Source of the DNA: Atopobiaceae bacterium UBA7016
GTDB taxonomy: Bacteria > Actinomycetota > Coriobacteriia > Coriobacteriales > Atopobiaceae
NCBI GenBank assembly: GCA_002449555.1
Contig: DJXA01000179.1
Span: forward strand, 1,414-8,601
Reading direction: 5' to 3'
DNA: 7,188 nt
Below the pieces are notes generated by a model that saw nothing but the letters and a program-made list of their open reading frames with translations, was not told the DNA's origin and searched no databases. Every line of letters begins with the position of its first letter. The stretch's first letter is position 1. Of the stretch, positions 1-5,718 are shown in pieces. The position numbers were made by a program, and so were the translations under genes.

Positions 1-147
1 CCACCATGCCTCGGCTCCGTGGGACGGGGGTTCGGAACCCTTGTCCCACCTACTCCAAGTGAGAGATCGAGAAACCACCCCGAACGACCAGCACATAGGT
101 GGGACAAGGGTTCCGAACCCCCGTCCCACGGAGCCGAGGCATGGTGG
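1..147. repeat. Long perfect inverted repeat (52-bp arms, 43-bp spacer) beyond cutC
   Basis: Positions 1-52 and 96-147 are exact reverse complements, separated by 53-95. The repeat ends two bases before the cutC stop codon at 150-152, so the cutC transcript would fold into a very long hairpin. No T-run follows that would make it a classical intrinsic terminator. Each arm also contains its own imperfect palindrome (GTGGGAC ... GTCCCAC around GGGTTCGGAACCC, about 20-50 in the left arm), so the structure reads as two oppositely oriented copies of one roughly 50-bp palindromic unit. This resembles REP/BIME-like intergenic elements. The left arm starts at the window edge, so the element may be longer. 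Acting as terminator or mRNA 3'-end stabiliser is inference. Confidence 0.85.
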
Positions 148-149
148 CA

Positions 150-824
150 CTACAGGCGCACGATTTTGGTGCCGTGGACCTCGTGGACGCCGAGGAGGGA
201 TGCGACCTCCTCGGCGTTTTGCCAGGTGATGCCTCCACCAGGGAGGATGATGAGGCGACCGGCTGCGTAGGAGACGAGCTCGCGTAGATGGCCGATGTTG
301 TCCAGGACGGGCGTGCCGGCAGGGCCGCCGTGCGTGAGGATGCGCTCGACGCCCAGTTTGGCAAGCTCATCTAGGGCGCTGAACTGGGCTTTATTGTCAA
401 GGACGTCAAACGCCATGTGGAAGGTGACCTGTAGGGGAGGGCGTGCGGAGTCCGAAGATTTGGCCGCGTTCACGAGCTGCTTCGCAAGCTCCATGTCGAG
501 CACAAGCTGCCCGTGCTCGTCAGGCCGCACACAGCCAAAGACCACGCCATCAACCCCAAGCTCACGGGCACAGGCGATATCGTCCAGCATCATCTCTCGT
601 TCCCGTGCATCGTAGACAAAGTCCCCTCCGCGTGGACGCACCATGGCCATGACCTGCACGTTATTTGCCCGCGCAAAGCCAACCGCTGCCTTGATGACGC
701 CGTATGAGGGCGAAGTGCCGCCCACGGCAAGGTTGTCGCACAGCTCGATACGACGAGCCCCCGCCGCAGCCGCAGCGGGGGCCAGCGTTAGGTTCTCGGC
801 GCAGAACTCTCTCAGCAGCTCCAT
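150..824 (-). CDS. cutC: CutC-family TIM-barrel protein ('copper homeostasis protein CutC')
   Basis: The 224-residue product carries the family's conserved blocks in order: RIELCDNLAVGGTSPS (25-40), MVRPRGGDFVY (61-71), GVVFG (93-97), TFHMAFD (134-140), ILTHGG (162-167), PGGGI (195-199) and EVHGTK (215-220). It is slightly shorter than E. coli CutC (about 248). It is a soluble protein with no signal peptide. The family is named for a copper-tolerance phenotype, but its biochemical role is unsettled and I see no evident metal-site cluster. The gene lies 51 bp behind the aldolase gene on the same strand, so it is probably the last gene of the ybiW-fsa transcript. That context suggests a link to sugar-phosphate metabolism rather than copper, which is inference. 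The Shine-Dalgarno upstream of the ATG is weak. A small GC hairpin at about 844-859 lies in the intergenic gap. Confidence 0.9.
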   Translation of the reverse strand: MELLREFCAENLTLAPAAAAAGARRIELCDNLAVGGTSPSYGVIKAAVGFARANNVQVMAMVRPRGGDFVYDAREREMMLDDIACARELGVDGVVFGCVRPDEHGQLVLDMELAKQLVNAAKSSDSARPPLQVTFHMAFDVLDNKAQFSALDELAKLGVERILTHGGPAGTPVLDNIGHLRELVSYAAGRLIILPGGGITWQNAEEVASLLGVHEVHGTKIVRL

Positions 825-875
825 GTTCCCATTCTCTCTGCCCGTTCCCCCTTGGGGACAGGCCCTAATGGGGAA

Positions 876-1541
876 TTACAGCGTGGTGCGGCCGTAGGCC
901 TTCTCCCAATTGGCGGTGAACTCGTCAACGGCGATGGCGGTGCCGGGGTGGCCAACCATGTCGCGAATGGTGTCGGGGTTCACCGTAATAGAGGGTACAC
1001 CAGCGGCCAGCAGCTGATGGACCTGATCGACGTTCTTGAAGCTGGCCGCGCACACCTTGGCCTCCATGCCATACTGCGCCAGCGTCTGCACCAGCTCGAT
1101 GACCTGACCCACGCCGTCGCCGTAGTTGCACATGCGGTTGACATACGGCGCCAGGTAGTCCGCGCCGGCCTTGGCGGCCCAGAAGGCCTGGTCAGGGGAA
1201 TAGATGCCGGTGGCAAGCACGCTGATGCCCTTGGCCTTGACCACGGGAATGGCGCGCAGGCCCTCGCGGGTGACGGGGATCTTGACCACGATGTTCTTGC
1301 CGCCGCGGATGGAGGCAATCTTGTCAGCCTCGGCGAGGATGCCCTCGTAGTCGGTAGCAACCACCTGCGCGATGATCTTCTGGTCCTCGGTCAGCGCCTC
1401 GCACAGCTCAGCAAAGACCTGCTCAGGCTCCTTGCCGCTCTTGGTGATGATGGTGGGGTTGGTAGTGACACCGTCGATAGGCAAAAACGAGCAAAGCTCA
1501 CGAATAGCCTCAATATCAGCCGAATCAATAAAGAACTCCAT
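876..1541 (-). CDS. fsa: Fructose-6-phosphate aldolase (FSA) type, transaldolase superfamily
   Basis: The product is 221 residues, the size of E. coli FsaA/FsaB (220). I chose the ATG at 1541 because a strong GAGGAGG (1550-1556) sits 8 nt upstream; an upstream in-frame start at 1583 would add 14 residues that read through that ribosome site. Visible family blocks are GVTTNPTII (24-32), the Schiff-base lysine K87 in IVVKIPVT, Gln59 in IAQVVAT, Tyr133 in APYVNR, and CAASFKN. Gln at position 59 and the Tyr in APYVNR match FsaA (Gln59, Tyr131), where true transaldolases use Glu and Phe. This favours dihydroxyacetone/hydroxyacetone-type aldol cleavage over transaldol transfer. In the proposed pathway it would split 1-deoxyfructose-6-phosphate to glyceraldehyde-3-phosphate and hydroxyacetone in the cytoplasm. 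It lies downstream of the glycyl radical enzyme and upstream of cutC. Earlier annotation pipelines often label such proteins 'transaldolase'. Confidence 0.93.
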   Translation of the reverse strand: MEFFIDSADIEAIRELCSFLPIDGVTTNPTIITKSGKEPEQVFAELCEALTEDQKIIAQVVATDYEGILAEADKIASIRGGKNIVVKIPVTREGLRAIPVVKAKGISVLATGIYSPDQAFWAAKAGADYLAPYVNRMCNYGDGVGQVIELVQTLAQYGMEAKVCAASFKNVDQVHQLLAAGVPSITVNPDTIRDMVGHPGTAIAVDEFTANWEKAYGRTTL

Positions 1542-1561
1542 AATGATTTCCTCCTCTAAAC

Positions 1562-1578
1562 GCGCCGCGCGGCGGCGC
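1562..1578 (-). other. GC-rich hairpin just upstream of the fsa ribosome binding site
   Basis: GCGCCGC (1562-1568) and GCGGCGC (1572-1578) form a perfect 7-bp stem with a 3-nt loop. It lies 5 nt upstream of the fsa Shine-Dalgarno region on the transcribed strand. It could be an RNA processing or stability element that sets aldolase level relative to the radical enzyme. A terminator role is unlikely because only a TTT follows. Function is inference. Confidence 0.5.
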
Positions 1579-1624
1579 ACCAATCTTTATGATGTTTTAC
1601 CTCATGTGTGTGACTGCCGCGTAG

Positions 1625-1702
1625 GTGATGGCGGTCTTCGTCTCATGCGAGTTCTGCAGCGAAGCGAGGACTGTCTGAGCAGGAGATGAAGACCGCCATC
1701 AC
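1625..1702 (-). repeat. Large intercistronic stem-loop between ybiW and fsa
   Basis: Positions 1625-1644 pair with 1683-1702 over 20 bp with one G-T mismatch, around a 38-nt loop; GTGATGGCGGTCTTC and GAAGACCGCCATCAC are the perfect 15-bp part. The structure starts 5 nt after the ybiW stop codon (1708-1710). No T-run follows in the direction of transcription, so I read it as an mRNA 3'-end stabiliser or partial attenuator rather than a full terminator. With the hairpin at 1562-1578 it fills most of the 166-bp gap between ybiW and fsa. Confidence 0.65.
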
Positions 1703-1707
1703 CCCAC

Positions 1708-4128
1708 CTACAGCACCTGCTCCGTACGATCGATGATATCGTCCTGCGTAGCCTTAGACAGCACGTTGAAGAACGCGGAGTACCCGGCCACGCGCACGAT
1801 GAGGTCCTTGTGACGCTCGGGATGCGCCTGCGCGTCCAAGAGCGTAGCACGGTCCACCACGTTGAACTGCACGTGGTAGCCATGCAGGCGGTTGAAGAAC
1901 GTGCGCAGCATCATCTCAAGCTTCTGCTTGTTCTCCTCGCGGGCCAGCATGGTGGGGGTCACCTTCTGGTTGAGCAGCACGCCGCCGGTGATCTTGTCGG
2001 TGGGGAGTTTCGATACGGTCTTGAACACGGCCGTCGGGCCCTGCTTGTCGCAGTTGTGCGCGGGGCTGCAGCCCTCGGCCAGCGGCTCGTGCGCGTGGCG
2101 GCCGTCGGGGGTGGCCATGGTGCCCATACCCTGACCCACGTTGGCCGAGATTGAGCTGGTGCCGGCATAGCGGATGCCGCCGATGGGGCCGCGGCCAAAG
2201 CGGGTGTTGTGATACTTGGCCACCTCGTCGATGTACGGCTCGTAGCACGCGACGGCCAGGCTGTCCACGTAGTCATCGTCGTTGCCGTACTTGGGGGCGC
2301 CGTCAATCAGCAGCTGCTGGATGCGCGCGCCCTCCTCGCCCTCAAAGTCGGACAGCAGGGCGTCCCACAGCTGCTGGCGCGAAATGGCGCCCTCCTCGTA
2401 GACGAGCTTCTTGATGGCAGCCAGGCTGTCGGCCATGTTAGCGATGCCCACCTGCAGGCCGCTGATGAAGTCGTAGACCGCGCCACCCTCCTTGATGGTC
2501 TTGCCGCGCGCGATGCAGTCGTCGGTGAGCGCGGAGCACAGCACGTCAGGTACGTCGCGCTCGGAGGCCTTGTCGATGGCGTTCTCCACCACCACAGACC
2601 AGCGGCACATCTCGCGCAGACTTGCATCCCACGCGGCCATAAGCTCGTCAAAGCTCTCCCACTCAAGGAAGTTGCCGTGCGCCTCAACAAAGCGCTTGCC
2701 AGAGGTCAGGTCTACGCCACCATTCATGGCGCAGAGCAGCAGGCGCGGGAAGTTGATGTAGCTCATGCCCGTGCAACGGTAGCCCCAACGGCCGGGGACG
2801 GCGGTCTCCACGCAGCCGATGGCAGAGTAGTTGTACGCGTCGTACTCGCTAACGCCCCAGGCAAGGAAGCTGGGGATGATGATCTCGTCGTTGTTGAGGG
2901 CGGGCATGCCAAAGCCGAGCTTCATGACCTCGACGCACTCGTCAAAGAAGGCCTGGTCAAGCCCTGCGTGGTAGCGCACGGTGAGGTTGGGCTGGGTGAG
3001 GCGCGTCTGGGCCACGGAGCGCAGGACAAGCCAGCTCATGGGGTTGACGGCATCCTTATGCGGGGAGTCGGGCGTCTGGCCACCGATGGTGACGTTTTGG
3101 TACATGGGGCTGCCGGCCGAGCTGTAGGTGTGGGCCTGGCTGCGGATCTTCTGCACGGTGAGCGTCTTGATCCACAGGTTGGTGAGAAGCTCGAGCGCCT
3201 CATCCTCGGTGATGCGGCCGGCCTCGAGGTCCGCCTGGTAGTAGGGATACATGTACTGGTCAAAGCGACCAAACGAGAGGCTGTGGCCGTTGGACTCGAT
3301 CTGTAGGAGTACCTGGGAGAACCAAGCTGCCTGAACAGCCTCGTAGAAGGTCTCGGCCGGCTCATAGGGCACGCGGGCACAGGCGGCTGCCATGCGCTCC
3401 AGCTCGGCCTTGCGGGCGGGGTCGTTGCATGCGGCGGCCTGCTCGGCGGCAAGGTCGGCATAGCGCTGGGACCAACGGCGCACGGCGTCGATGACGACGA
3501 GCACGGCGTTATAGAACACGTACTTGTCGATGGAGTCGGGATCGCAGAGGTCAAGCGCGGCCTTGGCGGCGCGAGTGCGCTCCTCATAGCCGCGCAGGCC
3601 CTCCTTCAGCATGCGTGCGTGGTTGATGGCCAGGTGGGCGTCGCCCGCGTTGAGCTTGCCCTCCATGCCAAAGACGCCCGTCTCCATGAAGACGGAGACC
3701 TCTGCGGGAAGGAGCGCTTCTCCGCGGCTGCGCAGGTTGTTGTTCTCCCAGAACGGCGCGATGTCGCGGATGGCCTGCTTGTCCTCCTCGGTCATGTAGA
3801 AGACGTCGCCGTCGCGCTTCTCAAACTTGTCCAGCTCGTCAATGACAAAGCCCAGCGTGTACTCGGGGAAGACGGGGGCGTTGCCGTTCTTGGTGGCCTG
3901 GTTGCCGGCGATGAGCGTCTTGTCCTCGATGTAGATGCTCATGTTATCCAGGATGTGGGCAAACGAGAGCGCGCGGCGCATGACGGGTGGCTGGTTGAGG
4001 GTCTGACGATAGCTCTCGGTGCAGAGCACGGCGCGTTCGGCGTCGACGAAGGGCTTCTCGTCGAGCACCTCCTCGCGGAAGGCCTGCATGCGCTCGGTGA
4101 GGGCGCCAAAATGCTCGCGGTTCTCCAT
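1708..4128 (-). CDS. ybiW: Glycyl radical enzyme, YbiW type (probable 1,5-anhydroglucitol-6-phosphate lyase)
   Basis: The 806-residue protein has a PFL-like barrel domain followed by a C-terminal glycine radical domain. The thiyl cysteine and catalytic glutamate are C439 and E441 in SAIGCVETAVPG. The radical glycine is G782 in RVAGYSAFF. There is one active-site Cys rather than the Cys-Cys pair of true pyruvate formate-lyase, so this is a dehydratase/lyase-type member. Blocks such as GDAHLA, QIESNGHS, SAGSPMYQNVTIGGQ, GAPKYGNDDD (near 611-620), YAGTSSISANV and DDIIDRTEQVL closely match E. coli YbiW (810 aa) as I remember it. YbiW opens the ring of 1,5-anhydroglucitol-6-phosphate to give 1-deoxyfructose-6-phosphate; the related PflD uses the anhydromannitol epimer. 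The adjacent activase and FSA support this assignment, but which epimer is used cannot be told here. AAGGGA lies 6 nt before the ATG at 4128. The enzyme is cytoplasmic and oxygen-sensitive once activated. Confidence 0.93.
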   Translation of the reverse strand: MENREHFGALTERMQAFREEVLDEKPFVDAERAVLCTESYRQTLNQPPVMRRALSFAHILDNMSIYIEDKTLIAGNQATKNGNAPVFPEYTLGFVIDELDKFEKRDGDVFYMTEEDKQAIRDIAPFWENNNLRSRGEALLPAEVSVFMETGVFGMEGKLNAGDAHLAINHARMLKEGLRGYEERTRAAKAALDLCDPDSIDKYVFYNAVLVVIDAVRRWSQRYADLAAEQAAACNDPARKAELERMAAACARVPYEPAETFYEAVQAAWFSQVLLQIESNGHSLSFGRFDQYMYPYYQADLEAGRITEDEALELLTNLWIKTLTVQKIRSQAHTYSSAGSPMYQNVTIGGQTPDSPHKDAVNPMSWLVLRSVAQTRLTQPNLTVRYHAGLDQAFFDECVEVMKLGFGMPALNNDEIIIPSFLAWGVSEYDAYNYSAIGCVETAVPGRWGYRCTGMSYINFPRLLLCAMNGGVDLTSGKRFVEAHGNFLEWESFDELMAAWDASLREMCRWSVVVENAIDKASERDVPDVLCSALTDDCIARGKTIKEGGAVYDFISGLQVGIANMADSLAAIKKLVYEEGAISRQQLWDALLSDFEGEEGARIQQLLIDGAPKYGNDDDYVDSLAVACYEPYIDEVAKYHNTRFGRGPIGGIRYAGTSSISANVGQGMGTMATPDGRHAHEPLAEGCSPAHNCDKQGPTAVFKTVSKLPTDKITGGVLLNQKVTPTMLAREENKQKLEMMLRTFFNRLHGYHVQFNVVDRATLLDAQAHPERHKDLIVRVAGYSAFFNVLSKATQDDIIDRTEQVL

Positions 4129-4160
4129 CTGTGATCCCTTCTCATTGGAAAGCGATGTGC

Positions 4161-4174
4161 CTTACGTTCGAAAG
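4161..4174 (+). promoter_or_regulatory. Predicted DeoR operator O1 at the ybiW transcription start
   Basis: CTTACGTTCGAAAG is a pseudo-palindrome, with CTTACG and CGAAAG around a central TT. The same 14 bases occur in opposite orientation before deoR (6474-6487), and a variant with central AA occurs at 4245-4258. It begins one base after the predicted ybiW -10 box and covers the expected +1, so a bound repressor would block initiation. That the neighbouring DeoR protein binds here is inference. Confidence 0.72.
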
Positions 4175-4175
4175 T

Positions 4176-4205
4176 ATGTTACGACGAGCCTTGTTAGATT
4201 GTCAA
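4176..4205 (-). promoter_or_regulatory. Predicted sigma-70-type promoter for ybiW-fsa-cutC
   Basis: On the minus strand a perfect TTGACA (4200-4205) is followed after 18 nt by TAACAT (4176-4181, 4 of 6 matches to TATAAT). The start of transcription would fall near 4169, inside operator O1, about 40 nt before the ATG at 4128. The surrounding 4185-4270 stretch is clearly AT-richer than the flanking genes, as expected for a promoter region in a GC-rich genome. Confidence 0.65.
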
Positions 4206-4240
4206 GTATAAAAGCAAAGAACCTTTTGCAAGCAATGAAC

Positions 4241-4269
4241 TTGACTTACGAACGAAAGCAATCTACTAT
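4241..4269 (+). promoter_or_regulatory. Predicted sigma-70-type promoter for ybiY operon
   Basis: TTGACT (4241-4246) and TACTAT (4264-4269) are separated by 17 nt, which is ideal spacing, and match the consensus boxes at 5 of 6 and 4 of 6 positions. The start would lie near 4276, about 25 nt before the ATG at 4302. The promoter is back-to-back with that of ybiW; the two -35 boxes are 35 bp apart. Confidence 0.6.
4245..4258 (+). promoter_or_regulatory. Predicted DeoR operator O2 inside the ybiY promoter
   Basis: CTTACGAACGAAAG matches O1 and O3 at all positions but the two central bases (AA for TT). It overlaps the end of the -35 box and fills most of the spacer to the -10 box, so occupancy should exclude RNA polymerase. 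Its centre is 84 bp (about 8 helical turns) from the centre of O1, which would allow looping between the two; that is inference. Confidence 0.65.
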
Positions 4270-4301
4270 CGAACCAACAACAAGAGCCACGTGGAGGGCG
4301 C

Positions 4302-5210
4302 ATGCAAACGGCGACGGTATTCAACATCCAGAAGTTCAGCCTCAATGACGGGCCAGGCATCCGCACGGTGGTCTTTCTCAAGGGATGCCCCCTGCGCTGC
4401 GCATGGTGCGCCAACCCCGAGAGCCAGCGACGCCAGCCGCAGCTTGAGTGGAAGGAGAGCGCCTGCGTGGGCTGTGGGGCTTGCCTCGCCGCGGCCCCTG
4501 ATGCGGCTGCGGTCGAGTATGCGGGCAAGCGCCATGTGGATGTGAGGAGCTTGCGCGGTGACTCCGATCAGGCGCAGGCTGCGGTGCACGCCTGCCCTAC
4601 GCGTGCCCTTACCTGCACCGGAGAGACCAAGACGGTCGAGGAGGTGCTCAAGGTCTGCCTGCAGGACAAGCCTTTCTACGAGGACTCGGGCGGTGGCGTC
4701 ACGCTGTCCGGTGGCGAGGCGCTCACCTGGCCAGACTTCTGCGCGGAACTGCTCACCCGCCTGCATGAGGAGGGCATCGACACCTGCATAGAGACCGAGG
4801 CACACGTGGCGCCCGAGGTGTTCCAACGAGTTGCGCCCATGCTCGATCACTTGCTCATGGACCTGAAGCACGTGGACCCCATCCGCCTGAAGGAGCACAC
4901 CGGTGTAGACGACCACCTGATGCTGGCCAACCTGCGCTGGGCCATCGAGCGGGGCATGGATGTGCTTCCGCGCACGCCGGTCATTCCCGGCTTCAACGAT
5001 GCGCCGGAAGACGCGCGTACCATGGCGGCGTGGCTGCGAGAGGCCGGTGCGCGACGCGTCCAGCTGCTTCCGTTCCACAACTTTGGGGAAAGCAAGTACA
5101 CCCTCCTCGACATGCCGTACACGCTCCGTGGCGTGAAGAACCTGCATCCCGAGGACCTTGAGGACTATAGGCAGATCTATCTGAGCGAGGGCGTCGAGGC
5201 GTTCTTCTAA
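4302..5210 (+). CDS. ybiY: Glycyl radical enzyme activase (radical SAM), YbiY type
   Basis: The 302-residue protein starts at an ATG preceded by GGAGGG (4293-4298). The radical-SAM CxxxCxxC is C29, C33, C36 in GCPLRCAWC, after the activase signature DGPGIRTVVFLKGC. A ferredoxin-like insert follows with C55, C58, C61 and a distant C98-P99, enough for one extra [4Fe-4S] cluster; pyruvate formate-lyase activase lacks this insert. SGGEAL (about 135-140) is the SAM-binding GGE region, and LPFHNFGESKY lies near the C-terminus. It would use reduced [4Fe-4S] and S-adenosylmethionine to abstract hydrogen from G782 of the divergently encoded glycyl radical enzyme. The sequence and the neighbouring enzyme argue for YbiY rather than PflA. 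A DeoR-type operator overlaps its promoter, so enzyme and activase should be induced together. The next gene follows after 18 nt. Confidence 0.93.
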   Translation: MQTATVFNIQKFSLNDGPGIRTVVFLKGCPLRCAWCANPESQRRQPQLEWKESACVGCGACLAAAPDAAAVEYAGKRHVDVRSLRGDSDQAQAAVHACPTRALTCTGETKTVEEVLKVCLQDKPFYEDSGGGVTLSGGEALTWPDFCAELLTRLHEEGIDTCIETEAHVAPEVFQRVAPMLDHLLMDLKHVDPIRLKEHTGVDDHLMLANLRWAIERGMDVLPRTPVIPGFNDAPEDARTMAAWLREAGARRVQLLPFHNFGESKYTLLDMPYTLRGVKNLHPEDLEDYRQIYLSEGVEAFF

Positions 5211-5228
5211 GCAGAAGGGAAGAAGACC

Positions 5229-5627
5229 ATGAGTGAGGGCATTACGGTATACGCCGTGTCCGACATGACCGGCACCACCGTGGGGCGCATCGTGCGCGCT
5301 GCGTCGGCACAGTTTCCGGCTGGCCACGTGAGCATCAAGGTGCTGAGCCACGCTACTTCCGCAGAGCAGATTGTCGACTTCATTCGGCGGCAGGGAGATG
5401 ACCTTGGCGCCTGTGCCGTGTTCCACACCATCCTTGCCAAGCGTACGCGCGAAGACCTGCGCAACGCGCTGCAGACCCTGCGCATCCCCTCGGTCGACCT
5501 GCTGGGATCAACCGCGCACGTAATGGCTGGACTGCTTGACGAGGAGCCGCACGAGACGCCTGGGCTCACCATCGACGATGGCGCTGAGCTGGTGTTCTTT
5601 GACCTAGGTGCTGAGGTTCGCTCGTAG
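5229..5627 (+). CDS. Short protein resembling the N-terminal half of PPDK/PEP-synthase regulatory protein (DUF299)
   Basis: The 132-residue product matches the start of the kinase-pyrophosphorylase family (PF03618; E. coli PpsR, B. subtilis YqfL): ITVYAVSDMTGTTVGRIVRAA (split motif, residues 5-25), an AVFHTILAKRTREDL block (about 73-87), and VDLLGS near 98-103, then PG near 117. Full-length members are about 270 residues and carry a P-loop of the form GVSRTSKTP for nucleotide binding near residue 150-160; that half is absent here. The last 15-20 residues do not resemble the family and end at a clean TAG, and I see no continuation in the other frames. A good ribosome site (AAGGGAAG) lies 8 nt before the ATG, and it sits 18 nt behind the activase, so it is probably cotranscribed. 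It may be a stand-alone domain with another role or a decayed gene. Phosphotransfer activity is unlikely. Confidence 0.72.
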   Translation: MSEGITVYAVSDMTGTTVGRIVRAASAQFPAGHVSIKVLSHATSAEQIVDFIRRQGDDLGACAVFHTILAKRTREDLRNALQTLRIPSVDLLGSTAHVMAGLLDEEPHETPGLTIDDGAELVFFDLGAEVRS

Positions 5628-5665
5628 GGGAAGCTGAGAGCCTTGCGTTGACGCCCTGCCTGGTA

Positions 5666-5695
5666 CAAGGTTTCCGCGAAAGCGCGGCATCCTTG
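5666..5695. terminator. Candidate bidirectional terminator hairpin between convergent operons
   Basis: CAAGG (5666-5670) pairs with CCTTG (5691-5695), and CCGCG (5674-5678) with CGCGG (5683-5687), around an AAAG loop and a 3x3 internal loop. It lies between the stop of the activase operon (5627) and the stop of deoR (5719). There is no strong T-run on either side, so termination strength is uncertain. An exact 10-bp direct repeat, CCTTGCGTTG, occurs at 5641-5650 and 5691-5700. Confidence 0.45.
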
Positions 5696-5718
5696 CGTTG
5701 CTCGGCTCCTGTACGTCT

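Noticed and set aside
1..147. tRNA-like or attachment-site reading of the GGGTTCGGAACCC core
   Set aside because: It resembles a T-arm only superficially; no acceptor, D or anticodon arms fit, and no integrase is present.
844..859. Small hairpin between fsa and cutC as a terminator
   Set aside because: The stem is only four G-C pairs plus two after a bulge and has no T-run; too weak to split the operon.
876..1541. Calling the aldolase a classical transaldolase
   Set aside because: Length (221 aa), Gln59 and Tyr133 are the FSA pattern; transaldolases of the long type are over 300 aa and have Glu and Phe at these sites.
852..1559. Long plus-strand open frames opposite fsa, ybiW (for example 2209-3306) and deoR (5836-6486)
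   Set aside because: They are antisense shadows in GC-rich coding DNA, with no family motifs and no ribosome sites; the minus-strand frames carry the clear domains.
876..1583. The longer aldolase start at 1583
   Set aside because: It reads through the strong GAGGAGG at 1550-1556 and a GC hairpin, and adds an Arg-rich lead absent from the family.
1579..1624. An internal promoter for fsa in the AT-rich patch
   Set aside because: I could not find a -35/-10 pair at acceptable spacing; only loosely AT-rich sequence is present.
1708..4128. Naming the glycyl radical enzyme pyruvate formate-lyase, glycerol/propanediol dehydratase or choline TMA-lyase
   Set aside because: Only one active-site Cys followed by VE is present rather than Cys-Cys, and the overall blocks and FSA/activase context match YbiW better. 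No bacterial microcompartment, diol or choline genes are nearby.
4266..5426. A 386-codon minus-strand frame over the activase
   Set aside because: It is the shadow of ybiY; the plus strand has the radical-SAM cysteines and a ribosome site.
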